Of a stretch of DNA of 64,000 nt, positions 40,410 to 49,194 are shown in pieces. Every line of letters begins with the position of its first letter. The first letter of the stretch is position 1. Made by a program: the position numbers and the translations under genes. The stretch spans positions 124,001 to 188,000 of the forward strand of contig JACPIS010000002.1 of NCBI GenBank assembly GCA_016187925.1. Reading direction: 5' to 3'. The notes below the pieces were generated by a model. It worked only from the letters and a program-made list of their open reading frames with translations, did not search any database and was not told the origin of the DNA. This DNA comes from Opitutia bacterium. GTDB taxonomy: Bacteria; Verrucomicrobiota; Verrucomicrobiia; Opitutales; Opitutaceae.

Positions 40410-41822
40410 TCAGTTCACCGCGAAGACCTCGCGGGCGTCGGCGACGGTGCCGGTGACGGCGGCGGCGGCGACCATGAGCGGGCTCATGAGCAGCGTGCGG
40501 CCGGTGGGCGAGCCTTGGCGCCCCTTGAAGTTGCGGTTCGAGGAGCTGGCGCAGAGCTGGTCGCCCACGAGCTTGTCGGGGTTCATCGCGAGACACATCG
40601 AGCAGCCGGCGGCGCGCCACTCGAAGCCGGCCTCGACGAGGATCCGGTCGATACCCCGCTTCTCGCACTGGAGCGCGACGATCTGCGAGCCGGGGACGGC
40701 GATGGCCTTCACGCCGGGCGCGACCTTTTTGCCCTTCACGTATTTGGCGACCTCCTGGAAGTCCGAGAGGCGGCCGTTGGTGCAGGAGCCGAGGAAGGCG
40801 ACGTCGATCTTCGTGCCCTTGAGCGGCGCGCCGGCGGGCAGCTTCATGTAGGCGAGCGCTTCGATGATGCCGGCCTTGTCGTCGGCGGAGGTGGCCGTCT
40901 CCGGGCTCGGGATGTTCTCGACGATGGAGATGCCCTGGCCGGGGTTGATGCCCCAGGTGACGGTCGGCGCGATGCTGGCCGCATCGATCTTCACGACATC
41001 GTCGTAATGGCAGCCCGGATCGCTGGCGAAGCTCTGCCAGTTCGCCACGGCGGCGTCCCACGCGGTGCCGGTGGGCGAGTAGGGGCGGCCCTTGAGGTAG
41101 GCGAAGGTCGTCTCGTCGGGATTGACGTAGCCGACGCGCGCGCCGCCCTCGATGGACATGTTGCACACGGTCATGCGCTCCTCCATCGAGAAACCGTCGA
41201 ACGTGCTGCCGGCGTACTCGTAGGCGTAGCCGGTGCCGCCGTTGACGCCGAGCCGGCGGATGATGTGGAGTATGACGTCCTTCGCGTAAACGCCGGGGCG
41301 GAGCCGGCCGTTGACCTCGATGCGGCGGACCTTGAGCGGCCCGAGCGCCATGGTCTGCGTGGCGAGCACGTCGCGCACCTGGCTGGTGCCGATGCCGAAC
41401 GCGATGGCGCCGAACGCGCCGTGCGTGGAGGTGTGCGAGTCGCCGCAGGCGATGGTCGTGCCCGGCTGCGTGATGCCCTGCTCGGGCCCGACGATGTGCA
41501 CGATGCCCTGCTTGCCCGTGGCGCGGTCGAAGAACGTGATGCCGAACTCGCGGCAGTTCTTGCGCAGCTCGTCCATCATGGCCTGCGCGAGCGGATCCTG
41601 GTAAGGTTCGACCAGCTCGTTGGTCGGCACGATGTGGTCGACCGTCGCGAACGTGCGGTGCGGCATCAGGACCTTGAGGCCGAGGTCGCGCAACATGCCG
41701 AAGGCCTGCGGCGAGGTGACCTCGTGGATGAGGTGCGTGCCGATGAGCAGCTGCGTCTGGCCGTTGGCCAGTTTTTTGACCGCATGGGCGGCCCAGACTT
41801 TTTCGAAGAGGGATTTGGGCAT
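40410..41822 (-). CDS. leuC: 3-isopropylmalate dehydratase large subunit (LeuC)
   Basis: [4Fe-4S] aconitase-family subunit of 470 residues. Visible: [53 protein letters not shown] (first cluster Cys) and [12 protein letters not shown] (the other two Cys). Full length. First gene of leuCD and divergent from a LysR-type regulator, which suggests regulation by that protein. Confidence 0.95.
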   Translation of the reverse strand: MPKSLFEKVWAAHAVKKLANGQTQLLIGTHLIHEVTSPQAFGMLRDLGLKVLMPHRTFATVDHIVPTNELVEPYQDPLAQAMMDELRKNCREFGITFFDRATGKQGIVHIVGPEQGITQPGTTIACGDSHTSTHGAFGAIAFGIGTSQVRDVLATQTMALGPLKVRRIEVNGRLRPGVYAKDVILHIIRRLGVNGGTGYAYEYAGSTFDGFSMEERMTVCNMSIEGGARVGYVNPDETTFAYLKGRPYSPTGTAWDAAVANWQSFASDPGCHYDDVVKIDAASIAPTVTWGINPGQGISIVENIPSPETATSADDKAGIIEALAYMKLPAGAPLKGTKIDVAFLGSCTNGRLSDFQEVAKYVKGKKVAPGVKAIAVPGSQIVALQCEKRGIDRILVEAGFEWRAAGCSMCLAMNPDKLVGDQLCASSSNRNFKGRQGSPTGRTLLMSPLMVAAAAVTGTVADAREVFAVN

Positions 41823-41917
41823 GGAAGGGAGCGGATGAAAGCGGGGAGGGAAGGGTGACGGGCGGCCAGATTACCAAAAAGTTGCCATAACCGGAAATAC
41901 TTGTTTCGTGCTCTGTG
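41823..41917. promoter_or_regulatory. Divergent control region between leuC and a LysR regulator
   Basis: 95 bp shared by leuC (leftward) and the LysR gene (rightward). It contains a comparatively AT-rich core (ATTACCAAAAAGTTGCCATAA). LysR proteins usually bind T-N11-A sites in such gaps; I cannot place a specific site with confidence. Confidence 0.5.
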
Positions 41918-42829
41918 ATGCCTCGTGAGTATCAATACCCGTTCGAGCTCCGGCACCTCGTCTACTTCCGCGAGGTGGCGCGGCAGCTGCATTACCGCAA
42001 GGCGGCCGAGGTGCTCGCCGTGGCGCAGCCGGCGCTCTCGCGCAGCGTCACGCAGCTGGAGACGGCGCTGGGCGTCGATCTGCTCAACCGCACGCGCCGG
42101 CGCGTCGAGCTCACGGCGGCCGGCCGGGCGTTTCTCGAGCGCATCGAACCGTTGCTGCGCGCACTCGCGGCGGTGCCGGGCGACATCCAGGCGCTGGCGG
42201 GCGGCCAGACCGGGCATGTGCGCGTGGCGTTCACGGGTTTGGCGATGGCGACGGTGCTGCCGGGCATCCTGCGCGAGTTCAACCGCCGCTATCCCGGCAT
42301 CCGCGTCGAGCTGAACGAGTCGCCGACCGCGGCGCAGCTCGAGGCGCTGAAGACGGGCGAGATTTCCTGCGGCTTTTTCCATCCGGATGCCACACCGGCG
42401 CCGGGCCTTTCGACCAAGCTGCTGCTGCAGGAAAAAAACGGCGTGTTGCTGCCGGCCGACCATCCGGTGGCCCGGGCGAAGAAACTCCGGCTGCGCGACC
42501 TGGCGGACATCCCGTTCGTGATGTTTCCGCGCACGCACAACCCGGGCTTCTACGACCGCGTGCTCGTGGCGTTCCAGCAGGCCGGCATCACGCCGCGTAT
42601 CGCCGACGAGGTCTGGCCGCGCGCCAACGCCATCGGCCTCGTCCGCGCCGGGCTGGGCGCGACGTTCATGTGCCCGTCCGAGGCGAAGCAGCTGCCGGAC
42701 GAGGTGGCCTTCCGCCGGCTCGACGGCCCGGCGCCCGAGAGCCGGCTCGTGCTCGGCTGGCGCAAGGACGTGGCGCCCGACGCCGCGCTCGGCGCCTTCC
42801 TCGTCGTCGCCGGCGCGGCCACCGCGTGA
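41918..42829 (+). CDS. LysR-family transcriptional regulator
   Basis: 303 residues. N-terminal winged HTH: ELRHLVYFREVARQLHYRKAAEVLAVAQPALSRSVTQLETALGVDLLNRTRR, followed by a substrate-binding domain. By divergence it probably controls leuCD; its co-inducer is unknown. The ATG at 41918 follows a GTG at 41915 in the same frame. It ends 8 bp before the start of a glycosyltransferase. Confidence 0.9.
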   Translation: MPREYQYPFELRHLVYFREVARQLHYRKAAEVLAVAQPALSRSVTQLETALGVDLLNRTRRRVELTAAGRAFLERIEPLLRALAAVPGDIQALAGGQTGHVRVAFTGLAMATVLPGILREFNRRYPGIRVELNESPTAAQLEALKTGEISCGFFHPDATPAPGLSTKLLLQEKNGVLLPADHPVARAKKLRLRDLADIPFVMFPRTHNPGFYDRVLVAFQQAGITPRIADEVWPRANAIGLVRAGLGATFMCPSEAKQLPDEVAFRRLDGPAPESRLVLGWRKDVAPDAALGAFLVVAGAATA

Positions 42830-42837
42830 GTTTTTTT

Positions 42838-44091
42838 GTGTCATCCCGTGCGCCCTTTCCTCTAGTTTTCCCGGCCTTGGCCTCCTCCCCGCCCACCATC
42901 GCGCTGCTCTTCACGACGTTCCCGAAAACCTCGGAGACGTTCCTGCAGCGCGACGTGGCGGCGTTGCAGGCGCAAGGGCTGAACCTCCGGCTCTACTCGC
43001 TGTGGGGCGGGGGCGGGGAGTTCCGCGGCCTGCCGGTGCGCCGCTTCAATCTCTGGAGGCTCGTGCCGCTGCTCCTCTTCATCATCCCGTGGAACTGCCT
43101 CCGCCGTCCGCGCATCGTGCGCGACCTGTTCGAGGGCGTGCTCATGCGGCCGCCGCCGTCGTGGCTGAATTTCTGGGAGAACATGCTCGGGGCGGGCTTC
43201 GCCGGCTGCTTCTACGCCGAGTTTCGCAAAGACCCGCCGGCGCTCGTGCACGGCGCGTGGGCCGGAGCGCCCGCTACTGCGGGCTGGCTGCTCTGGCGCA
43301 TCCTCGGCATCCCTTACAGCACCGGGGCGCACGCCTACGATCTCTACGAGCACGGTGGCGACTGGTGGCTGCTGGAAAAACTCCGGCTGGCGCGCTTCAT
43401 CCACACGTCGACCGAGATGGGCCGGCAGCTGCTCATCGAGCGCGGCATCGCCGCGGCGAAGATCCACACCATCCGCCGCGGCCTGGAAAGCTTCCCCGAG
43501 CTGAAGTCGCTCCGGCCCGACCGCCGCCCGCTGCGGCTCGTCTGCGTCGCACGGCTCGTGCCGAAGAAGGGCTTCGATCATCAGCTGCGCATCTACGCGG
43601 CGCTCAAGCACGCGGGTGTGCCCTTCGAGGCGCGCATCCTCGGCGACGGTCCGCTGCACGAACGGCTCGAAGGCACGGTGGTCAGCATGGGCCTGGCGGA
43701 TCAGGTGGCTTTTCTCGGCCATGTGCCGCATCCCGACGTCTGGAAGCATCTCGCGTGGGCCGATGTTCTGTTGCACACCGGCATCATCGCGCCGAGCGGC
43801 GACCGTGACGGCCTGCCCAACGTCATCCCCGAGGCGATGGCGGCGGGCGTGCTCGTGGTGACCTCGCCCGTCTCGGCCACGACCGAGGCAATCACGCAGG
43901 AGCGCACCGGCCTCGTGGCCGACGTCGATTTGCCGCAGGCGTGGGTGGCGGAACTCAAGCGCCTGGCGAGCGACGATGCGCTGGCCGAGCGCCTGCGCGT
44001 GGCGGCGCGCCACTGGGTCGAGGAGAATTACGATGCCCGCAAGAACACGGCCGAACTCATCGAGTGCTTCCGGGGAGCGATGCAGCCATGA
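42838..44091 (+). CDS. GT4-family glycosyltransferase (colanic-acid-like)
   Basis: 417 residues from GTG 42838; a TTG at 42877 would place the start just before IALLFTTFPKTSETFLQRDVAAL, the conserved N-terminus. GT-B donor domain: LVCVARLVPKKGFDHQL, ARILGDGPLHERLE, GDRDGLPNVIPEAMAAGVLVVTSPVS. The N-terminal motif FPxxSETF is typical of exopolysaccharide GT4 enzymes such as WcaL. Its stop overlaps the ATG of the next glycosyltransferase, so the two are coupled. Confidence 0.86.
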   Translation: MSSRAPFPLVFPALASSPPTIALLFTTFPKTSETFLQRDVAALQAQGLNLRLYSLWGGGGEFRGLPVRRFNLWRLVPLLLFIIPWNCLRRPRIVRDLFEGVLMRPPPSWLNFWENMLGAGFAGCFYAEFRKDPPALVHGAWAGAPATAGWLLWRILGIPYSTGAHAYDLYEHGGDWWLLEKLRLARFIHTSTEMGRQLLIERGIAAAKIHTIRRGLESFPELKSLRPDRRPLRLVCVARLVPKKGFDHQLRIYAALKHAGVPFEARILGDGPLHERLEGTVVSMGLADQVAFLGHVPHPDVWKHLAWADVLLHTGIIAPSGDRDGLPNVIPEAMAAGVLVVTSPVSATTEAITQERTGLVADVDLPQAWVAELKRLASDDALAERLRVAARHWVEENYDARKNTAELIECFRGAMQP

Positions 44092-45134
44092 TCTACTACG
44101 ATGTCACCAAGATGTCCGGCGCCCGGCAGAAGTCCGGGCTGACGCGCGTCAGCACACGCCTGCTGGATGAACTGGGCGACGCCGTGACGCCGGTCGTCTG
44201 GGACGGTCGCAAGCACGCGTGGATGGATGCCGCCAGCCGCAAAGCCGTGGCGCTGCAGGCGACCGACTGGCTGCTGACGGTGGAATTATTCAGCGGAGCG
44301 GAGCGGCCGGGCTTGCGGGAATTTATCGCTGCGCCGCCCTGCCGGCTGGCAGCGATGTTTCACGACGCGATCCCGCTGCGCTGGCCGCACATCACCTGGC
44401 CGCAGAGCGTGCAGCGGCATCCCGACTACATGAAGCTGCTCGCGGGCTTCGACCGGGTGTTCGCCGTCTCCGAGGCGAGCCGGCGCGACTTGATGGAGTT
44501 CTGGCGCTGGCAGGGCGTAGCGGTGAAAGCGCAGGTGCAGACGGTCGAACTCGGGGCGGATTTCGACGGTTCGCCGCGCGTGGTCGCGTCGCCGGTGCCG
44601 GCGCGCGCATCGTTGCTCTGCGTCGGCATCATCGAGCCGCGGAAGAACCAGGCTTTTCTGTTGGAGGTCTGCGCGGCGCTTTGGCGCGAGGGACTGGACT
44701 TCGACCTGCATGTCGTCGGCCGCGTGAATCCGCACTTCGGTGCGCCGATCGAGCGCCAGCTCAAGCAGGCGCAGAAGCGCGAGCAGCGCTTGCGCTACCA
44801 TGCGCAAGCGAGCGATGCGGTGCTGGCCAAGCTCTATGCCGAAGCGTCGGCGGTGGTGTTCCCGACCATTGCGGAAGGCTGCGGTCTGCCGTTGCTGGAA
44901 TCGCTCTGGCGCGGCGTGCCGTGCGTGGGCAGCGATCTGCCCGTGCTGCGGGAGAATGCCGACGCCGGAGGTTGTCTCATGGTGGAGGTCAACGATGCGG
45001 ACGGCTGGCGACGTCAGTTGCGCGCGGTGCTGACCGAAGCGGCGCTTCAACAGCGGTTGAGCGCGGAGGCGGCGAAGCGTGGTTTGCCGCGTTGGGCAGA
45101 TACGGCGAAAACCCTGCGGGCGGCGCTCGGTTGA
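44088..45134 (+). CDS. GT4-family glycosyltransferase
   Basis: 348 residues. The N-terminus carries SGLTRVSTRLLDEL, a variant of the T-G-I-Q-R-V motif in some mannosyl- and rhamnosyltransferases. Then MFHDAIPLRWP (equivalent to the FHD/YD in that group) and donor half LLCVGIIEPRKNQAFLLEV and TIAEGCGLPLLESLWRGVPCVGSDLPV. Shares its plan with the enzyme at 46407-47585. Coupled by a 4-bp overlap to the upstream gene; convergent with the aminotransferase gene. Confidence 0.87.
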   Translation: MIYYDVTKMSGARQKSGLTRVSTRLLDELGDAVTPVVWDGRKHAWMDAASRKAVALQATDWLLTVELFSGAERPGLREFIAAPPCRLAAMFHDAIPLRWPHITWPQSVQRHPDYMKLLAGFDRVFAVSEASRRDLMEFWRWQGVAVKAQVQTVELGADFDGSPRVVASPVPARASLLCVGIIEPRKNQAFLLEVCAALWREGLDFDLHVVGRVNPHFGAPIERQLKQAQKREQRLRYHAQASDAVLAKLYAEASAVVFPTIAEGCGLPLLESLWRGVPCVGSDLPVLRENADAGGCLMVEVNDADGWRRQLRAVLTEAALQQRLSAEAAKRGLPRWADTAKTLRAALG

Positions 45135-45144
45135 GCGCGGCGGC

Positions 45145-46341
45145 TCAGAGCCGTTTGACGGCGTAAGCCATCGCGGCGCCGATCTTCTCGAGGTCCTCGT
45201 CGCTGTGCAGCGCCGAGACGGCGGTGCGGATGAGGTCCTTGCCCGGAGGCACGGCGGGTGCGATCGACATGACGGTGAAGACGCCCTTCTCGAGCAGCGC
45301 CTGCCAGAAGCGGTAGACGAGTTCCTTCGAGCCAAGCACGATCGGCACGGCGGGCGTCTCGCTCTCCCAGGTGTCGAGGCCGAGGCCCTTGAGCATCTCG
45401 CGGTAGCGCTTGGTGTTTTTCCAGAGGCGCTCGAGGTGCTGCGGCTCGCTCTGCATGAGGTCGAGCGAGGTGGAGGCGGTGGCGACCTGGCTCGGGCTGA
45501 GCGCGGCGCTGAAGATGGTCTGCTTGGAATTGGTGCGCAGATACTCGATGAGGTCGCGCGAGCCGGCGACGAAGCCGCCGGTGCTGGCGAGCGACTTCGA
45601 CATCGAGCCGCAGAGGATGTCGACCTTGTCGTTCATCTTAAAATGGTCGACGGTGCCGCGGCCCTGGTGGCCGAGCACGCCGAAGCCATGGGCGTCATCG
45701 AGCACGGTGAAGCAGCCGTTCTCCTCGCCCAGTTGCGCGAGCTCGGGCAGGCGGCAGATGTGGCCCTCCATCGAATAGACGCCCTCGAGCACGAGCAGCT
45801 TGGGGATGTTGTGCGGGGTGCCCTTGAGCACCTGGCGCAGATCCTCGGGGTTGTTGTGGCTGAAGCGCTCGACGGCGGCCATCGACAGGCGGATGCCGTC
45901 CCACAGGCAGGAATGGATGTTCTTGTCGGCGACGATGAGGTCGCCCTTCTGCGCGAAGGTCGCGACCGATGAGCAGCACGAAATGTAGCCGGCGACACTG
46001 ATGTGGCAGGCCTCGCGGCCGAGAAAAGCGGCGAGCTTTTCCTCGAGCTCGATGTGATAGGCGCGCGAGCCGTTGGAGATGCGAGCGCCGGTCGAGCTGG
46101 TGCCCCAGGCCTTGGCGGCGTTGCCGCAGGCCTCGATGACCTTGGGATGGAAGGACAGACCGAGGTAATCGTTGCTTGAAAGCATGATCATATCGCGCCC
46201 CTGCAACCGGATGTGCGTGCCCTTCTGCGCCTCCATGGCGTGGTAGTAGGGCTTGTATTTGAGGCGGACTTTCGTGGCGTAGTCGTCCTGGGCGCGCTCG
46301 ATGATCGGCTTCTTGGTCTTGGTAAAAAGGGACAGGGACAT
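45145..46341 (-). CDS. Alpha-oxoamine synthase, serine-palmitoyltransferase-like
   Basis: PLP enzyme condensing an amino acid with an acyl thioester. 398 residues, fold-type I: SSNDYLGLSFHPKV, NGSRAYHIELEEKLAAFLG, VLDDAHGFGVLG, and the lysine loop GSMSKSLASTGGFVAG (Schiff-base Lys249). This loop (SKSLASTGGF) resembles bacterial serine palmitoyltransferases (SKSxAxxGGF) more than BioF or Kbl, so a sphinganine-type long-chain base or related lipid is the favoured product. A BioF-type role cannot be excluded. It sits among glycosyltransferases, with no obvious biotin genes nearby. Confidence 0.8.
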   Translation of the reverse strand: MSLSLFTKTKKPIIERAQDDYATKVRLKYKPYYHAMEAQKGTHIRLQGRDMIMLSSNDYLGLSFHPKVIEACGNAAKAWGTSSTGARISNGSRAYHIELEEKLAAFLGREACHISVAGYISCCSSVATFAQKGDLIVADKNIHSCLWDGIRLSMAAVERFSHNNPEDLRQVLKGTPHNIPKLLVLEGVYSMEGHICRLPELAQLGEENGCFTVLDDAHGFGVLGHQGRGTVDHFKMNDKVDILCGSMSKSLASTGGFVAGSRDLIEYLRTNSKQTIFSAALSPSQVATASTSLDLMQSEPQHLERLWKNTKRYREMLKGLGLDTWESETPAVPIVLGSKELVYRFWQALLEKGVFTVMSIAPAVPPGKDLIRTAVSALHSDEDLEKIGAAMAYAVKRL

Positions 46342-46406
46342 GGAAATTTCGGAGCCCGACTAGAGGGCAGAACGGAAGCCTTAGCAACCGCAAAGGCCCG
46401 GCGGCC

Positions 46407-47585
46407 TTAGTCGCGCCGCTTCAGGGTTTTCATCCACGATCCGAGATCGTCGGCATAGCCGCTCCATGTCCGGAAAGTCCGCCCGCGAGCCGCGGCCGCC
46501 AGGGCGTCGCGCTCCTGCGCGCTCCCCAGCAATCGCCGCAGCGCTGCGGCCAGGCTGGCGGAGTCAACAGGGTGCAAGACAACGCAACCGCCGCCGCGGG
46601 CCGATTCTCCGAGCGCGCCGCGCGCCGCGCAGATGCACGGCTTGCCGTGCTGCAAACTCTCCAGCACCGGCAGGCCGAAGCCCTCGACGAGCGACGGATA
46701 AACCGTGAACGCGCACCGTTGATATGCGGCCTGCAATTCCGCGTCGGACACGCTGCCGTGAAAAACCAGGGCACGGCCGGCGGCCTGCAGTGCGCGAATC
46801 CGGTTCAGGGCGGCCGCCGCGGTGTCGGCCCGCGCCAGCCCGATCAGCTCCAGCTCGAAGACAACGCCTTCGCGCCAGAGCGTCTCGGCAGCGTCGAGCA
46901 GCGCGAGATGGTTCTTCCGCCCCTCGACGGTGCTGACGCACAGCACGCGCCGCTTCGGGTCGGTGGCGGATGTGGAGGCGCTCGCGGCGGCGGGCACGGG
47001 ATCGATCCCGAGCGGAATCACCTGCACGGGTGGCGCGTGGGTGACGCCCAGCCACGACCAGAAATCGCGCAGACTCGCCGCGGAATCCTCGGAGACGGCG
47101 GCGATGCCGTCGAATTGGAGCAACTCGCGCAAGTAGCCGGGCAGGCGCGCGACGGTGCCGGGCGGTGTGAGCTCGGGGAATTTCAGGCCGATGGCATCGT
47201 GAAACAGCGCCACGCGCGGGCCGCGAGTATGGGCGAACAAGGCGGGCAGTTGCGCGGCGACTTTGGGCGAAAAAAGTTCAGGGCAGACGAGGCCGGTGGC
47301 GGCGGGCAGGGTCGGGCGGCGGCCGGTGAGCCGGCGCGCGTGGCCGGAAATTTTTTGCGCGAGACTCCACCTGGCGCCGCGCGATTGACCGGCGCGGGCA
47401 GAGCGGTCGCTCAGCGCGGCCAGTTCCCCGGCATCGAGCGGACGCCAGGCGCCGAGATGCGGGTCGAAGCAGATTCCGCGCGCGGCCTCGCGCGCCGGCA
47501 ACTCGGCGAACAGCGAGCGGCACACGCGTTGGATGCCCGTGCGCGCGCGGGTGTGGCTGGTGTGGGTGAGATCGAGCAGCAGCAT
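46407..47585 (-). CDS. GT4-family glycosyltransferase
   Basis: 392 residues. N-terminus LLLDLTHTSHTRARTGIQRVCRSLFAEL carries the T-G-I-Q-R-V motif; later ALFHDAIGLKFPEL, VLCVSTVEGRKNHLALLDA and LVEGFGLPVLESLQHGKPCICA, the donor-binding motifs of GT4. It is of the same subtype as the enzyme at 44088-45134. Three bp separate it from the upstream GT39-like gene, so they are one operon. Donor and acceptor unknown. Confidence 0.87.
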   Translation of the reverse strand: MLLLDLTHTSHTRARTGIQRVCRSLFAELPAREAARGICFDPHLGAWRPLDAGELAALSDRSARAGQSRGARWSLAQKISGHARRLTGRRPTLPAATGLVCPELFSPKVAAQLPALFAHTRGPRVALFHDAIGLKFPELTPPGTVARLPGYLRELLQFDGIAAVSEDSAASLRDFWSWLGVTHAPPVQVIPLGIDPVPAAASASTSATDPKRRVLCVSTVEGRKNHLALLDAAETLWREGVVFELELIGLARADTAAAALNRIRALQAAGRALVFHGSVSDAELQAAYQRCAFTVYPSLVEGFGLPVLESLQHGKPCICAARGALGESARGGGCVVLHPVDSASLAAALRRLLGSAQERDALAAAARGRTFRTWSGYADDLGSWMKTLKRRD

Positions 47586-47588
47586 CGC

Positions 47589-49082
47589 TCAAGGGGACGT
47601 AGCCTCGAGGTCGAGCCGCCAGATGCCGACCTGCTGGATCTGGGTGACCTTCACCCAGCGGCCGGGTGTTTGCTGCTCAATCGCCCGTTTCTCCTCGAAG
47701 TCGAAGAACACGCCATAGACCGGGAATTTGCGGTCGCGCAACGTGTCGTGAATCTGGGACCACCGGTCTTCGAGCATATCCCAGCGCAGGAGGCGAAAGT
47801 CGGTATAGTAGAAGAAACTCCCGGATGTCTGCATGGTGAGCACCACGGCTTCGGGTGGCACATGCGCCTGCATCCAGCGCATCGTCTTCGGATAGGTGTT
47901 TTCCCAAGCCCCGCCCGAGACGACATCCCACTTGCGGTCCCAATACCGGTTGCCCGTCCAGGCCAGCAGAAAGAGCGTGACCCATGCGGCGTGGCGCCGG
48001 CGCGGCGCAGCCCAGCTGGAGAGCAGGCGCTCGGCGACGAGAACGGCCGCGATGATGAGCGGAGGCAGGGCGGGCATGACGAAACGCAGCGCCCACCAAT
48101 ATTCATGCGTGTGAAAGTAGAAGGCGTAGAAGCCTAGGTAAGTGGTGAGCCAGACACCGAGCACGAGTGCGGCGCGCCGTGCCGGCCGGGCCAGCCAAGG
48201 CAGGCCGAGAGCCAGGACGGCAACCGGGGTGGCCACCACCGGCAGCCACTTCGCGTAATGGAGGAGGGTGCCCTGAACCCATCGCAGGCTGAACAAGGTG
48301 GAGACATCGCCGTAGCCACTCGTCAGCGCGGAGCCGTAGGCGGCGCGATTGAACCACGCGAGCAGCACGGCACAGGGCAGGCCACCGAGAGCGAGCCACA
48401 GCCAGCGGCGTCCAGGCCGGCCGAGCGCGAGCAGGACGGGGAGGATCCCCAGGAGATTGGTCGGGCGCACGAGCACCGCCACGCCGACGGCAAAGCCGGC
48501 CCCGAGGACGGACCAATGCGCTGCCGGGTTGCGCCACGCCAGCCAGACGGCGGCCAGCACCCACACGGTGGCTGGCAGATCGCTCATGGCCTGGACCGCG
48601 AACTGCAAATAGAGCGGGCTCAGCGCCAGCATGATGGTGCCGAGCAGGGCGGCCCACCCGCTGCCCCCCATGCTCCGGGTCAGCGCATAGAGCAGCGCCA
48701 CGCCTGCCAGCGTGTGCATTATCAGGACAAGGTTTGGCCCGAGCCCGGCACCGAACAGCTTCGCGAAGGCGAAAAAGAACAGCGACAAGCCGATGGGATA
48801 GCTTGGTGTCAGGCGGGCTTGAGCGAGGTCGGGCTGGAAGCCAAGCGGGGCGTACGCGTACTTCGGGAGTTCGGCGGGGGGCAGGCCGTCCACGGGCCGC
48901 ATGGGAGCGGAGAGCTTGCCCTGCGCGAAGAGCCTGGCCGTGTTGAAATAGCCGGAGGTGTCGGATCCACCCGGTTGCACCAACGTGTGCCGCCACAGCA
49001 ACACGCTATAAGCAGCGAGCCCGATCAGCAGCAGCCAGAGCGGCCAGTCGGGACGGCGGGAAATAGGGGCGGCTTGGTCCAT
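47589..49082 (-). CDS. GT39/PMT-like integral-membrane glycosyltransferase
   Basis: 497 residues with about ten membrane helices. N-terminus WPLWLLLIGLAAYSVLLW is TM1. An extracytoplasmic loop follows carrying SDTSGYFNTARLFAQG, the acidic motif position of GT-C enzymes (GT39/ArnT/PMT), then YPIGLSLFFFAFAKLFG. The C-terminal ~110 residues are soluble. Such enzymes transfer sugar from a polyprenyl-phosphate carrier on the outer face of the membrane. The substrate is unknown. It starts 112 bp from a divergent membrane protein of similar type. Confidence 0.8.
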   Translation of the reverse strand: MDQAAPISRRPDWPLWLLLIGLAAYSVLLWRHTLVQPGGSDTSGYFNTARLFAQGKLSAPMRPVDGLPPAELPKYAYAPLGFQPDLAQARLTPSYPIGLSLFFFAFAKLFGAGLGPNLVLIMHTLAGVALLYALTRSMGGSGWAALLGTIMLALSPLYLQFAVQAMSDLPATVWVLAAVWLAWRNPAAHWSVLGAGFAVGVAVLVRPTNLLGILPVLLALGRPGRRWLWLALGGLPCAVLLAWFNRAAYGSALTSGYGDVSTLFSLRWVQGTLLHYAKWLPVVATPVAVLALGLPWLARPARRAALVLGVWLTTYLGFYAFYFHTHEYWWALRFVMPALPPLIIAAVLVAERLLSSWAAPRRRHAAWVTLFLLAWTGNRYWDRKWDVVSGGAWENTYPKTMRWMQAHVPPEAVVLTMQTSGSFFYYTDFRLLRWDMLEDRWSQIHDTLRDRKFPVYGVFFDFEEKRAIEQQTPGRWVKVTQIQQVGIWRLDLEATSP

Positions 49083-49194
49083 TCTTTAGCGTTGTCGAGC
49101 GGGCGAGCGTGGCATTGCTTGCAGGAATGGCACAAACCAAAAACCCCGGCAGCTTCCACGCAGCGTGCGCCGGCCGGGACTTGCGCCGCCGGTG

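Noticed and set aside
42838-42879. Second start (TTG 42877) for the glycosyltransferase
   Set aside because: Kept as an alternative only; the GTG at 42838 is better spaced from the preceding stop, but the choice is not settled.
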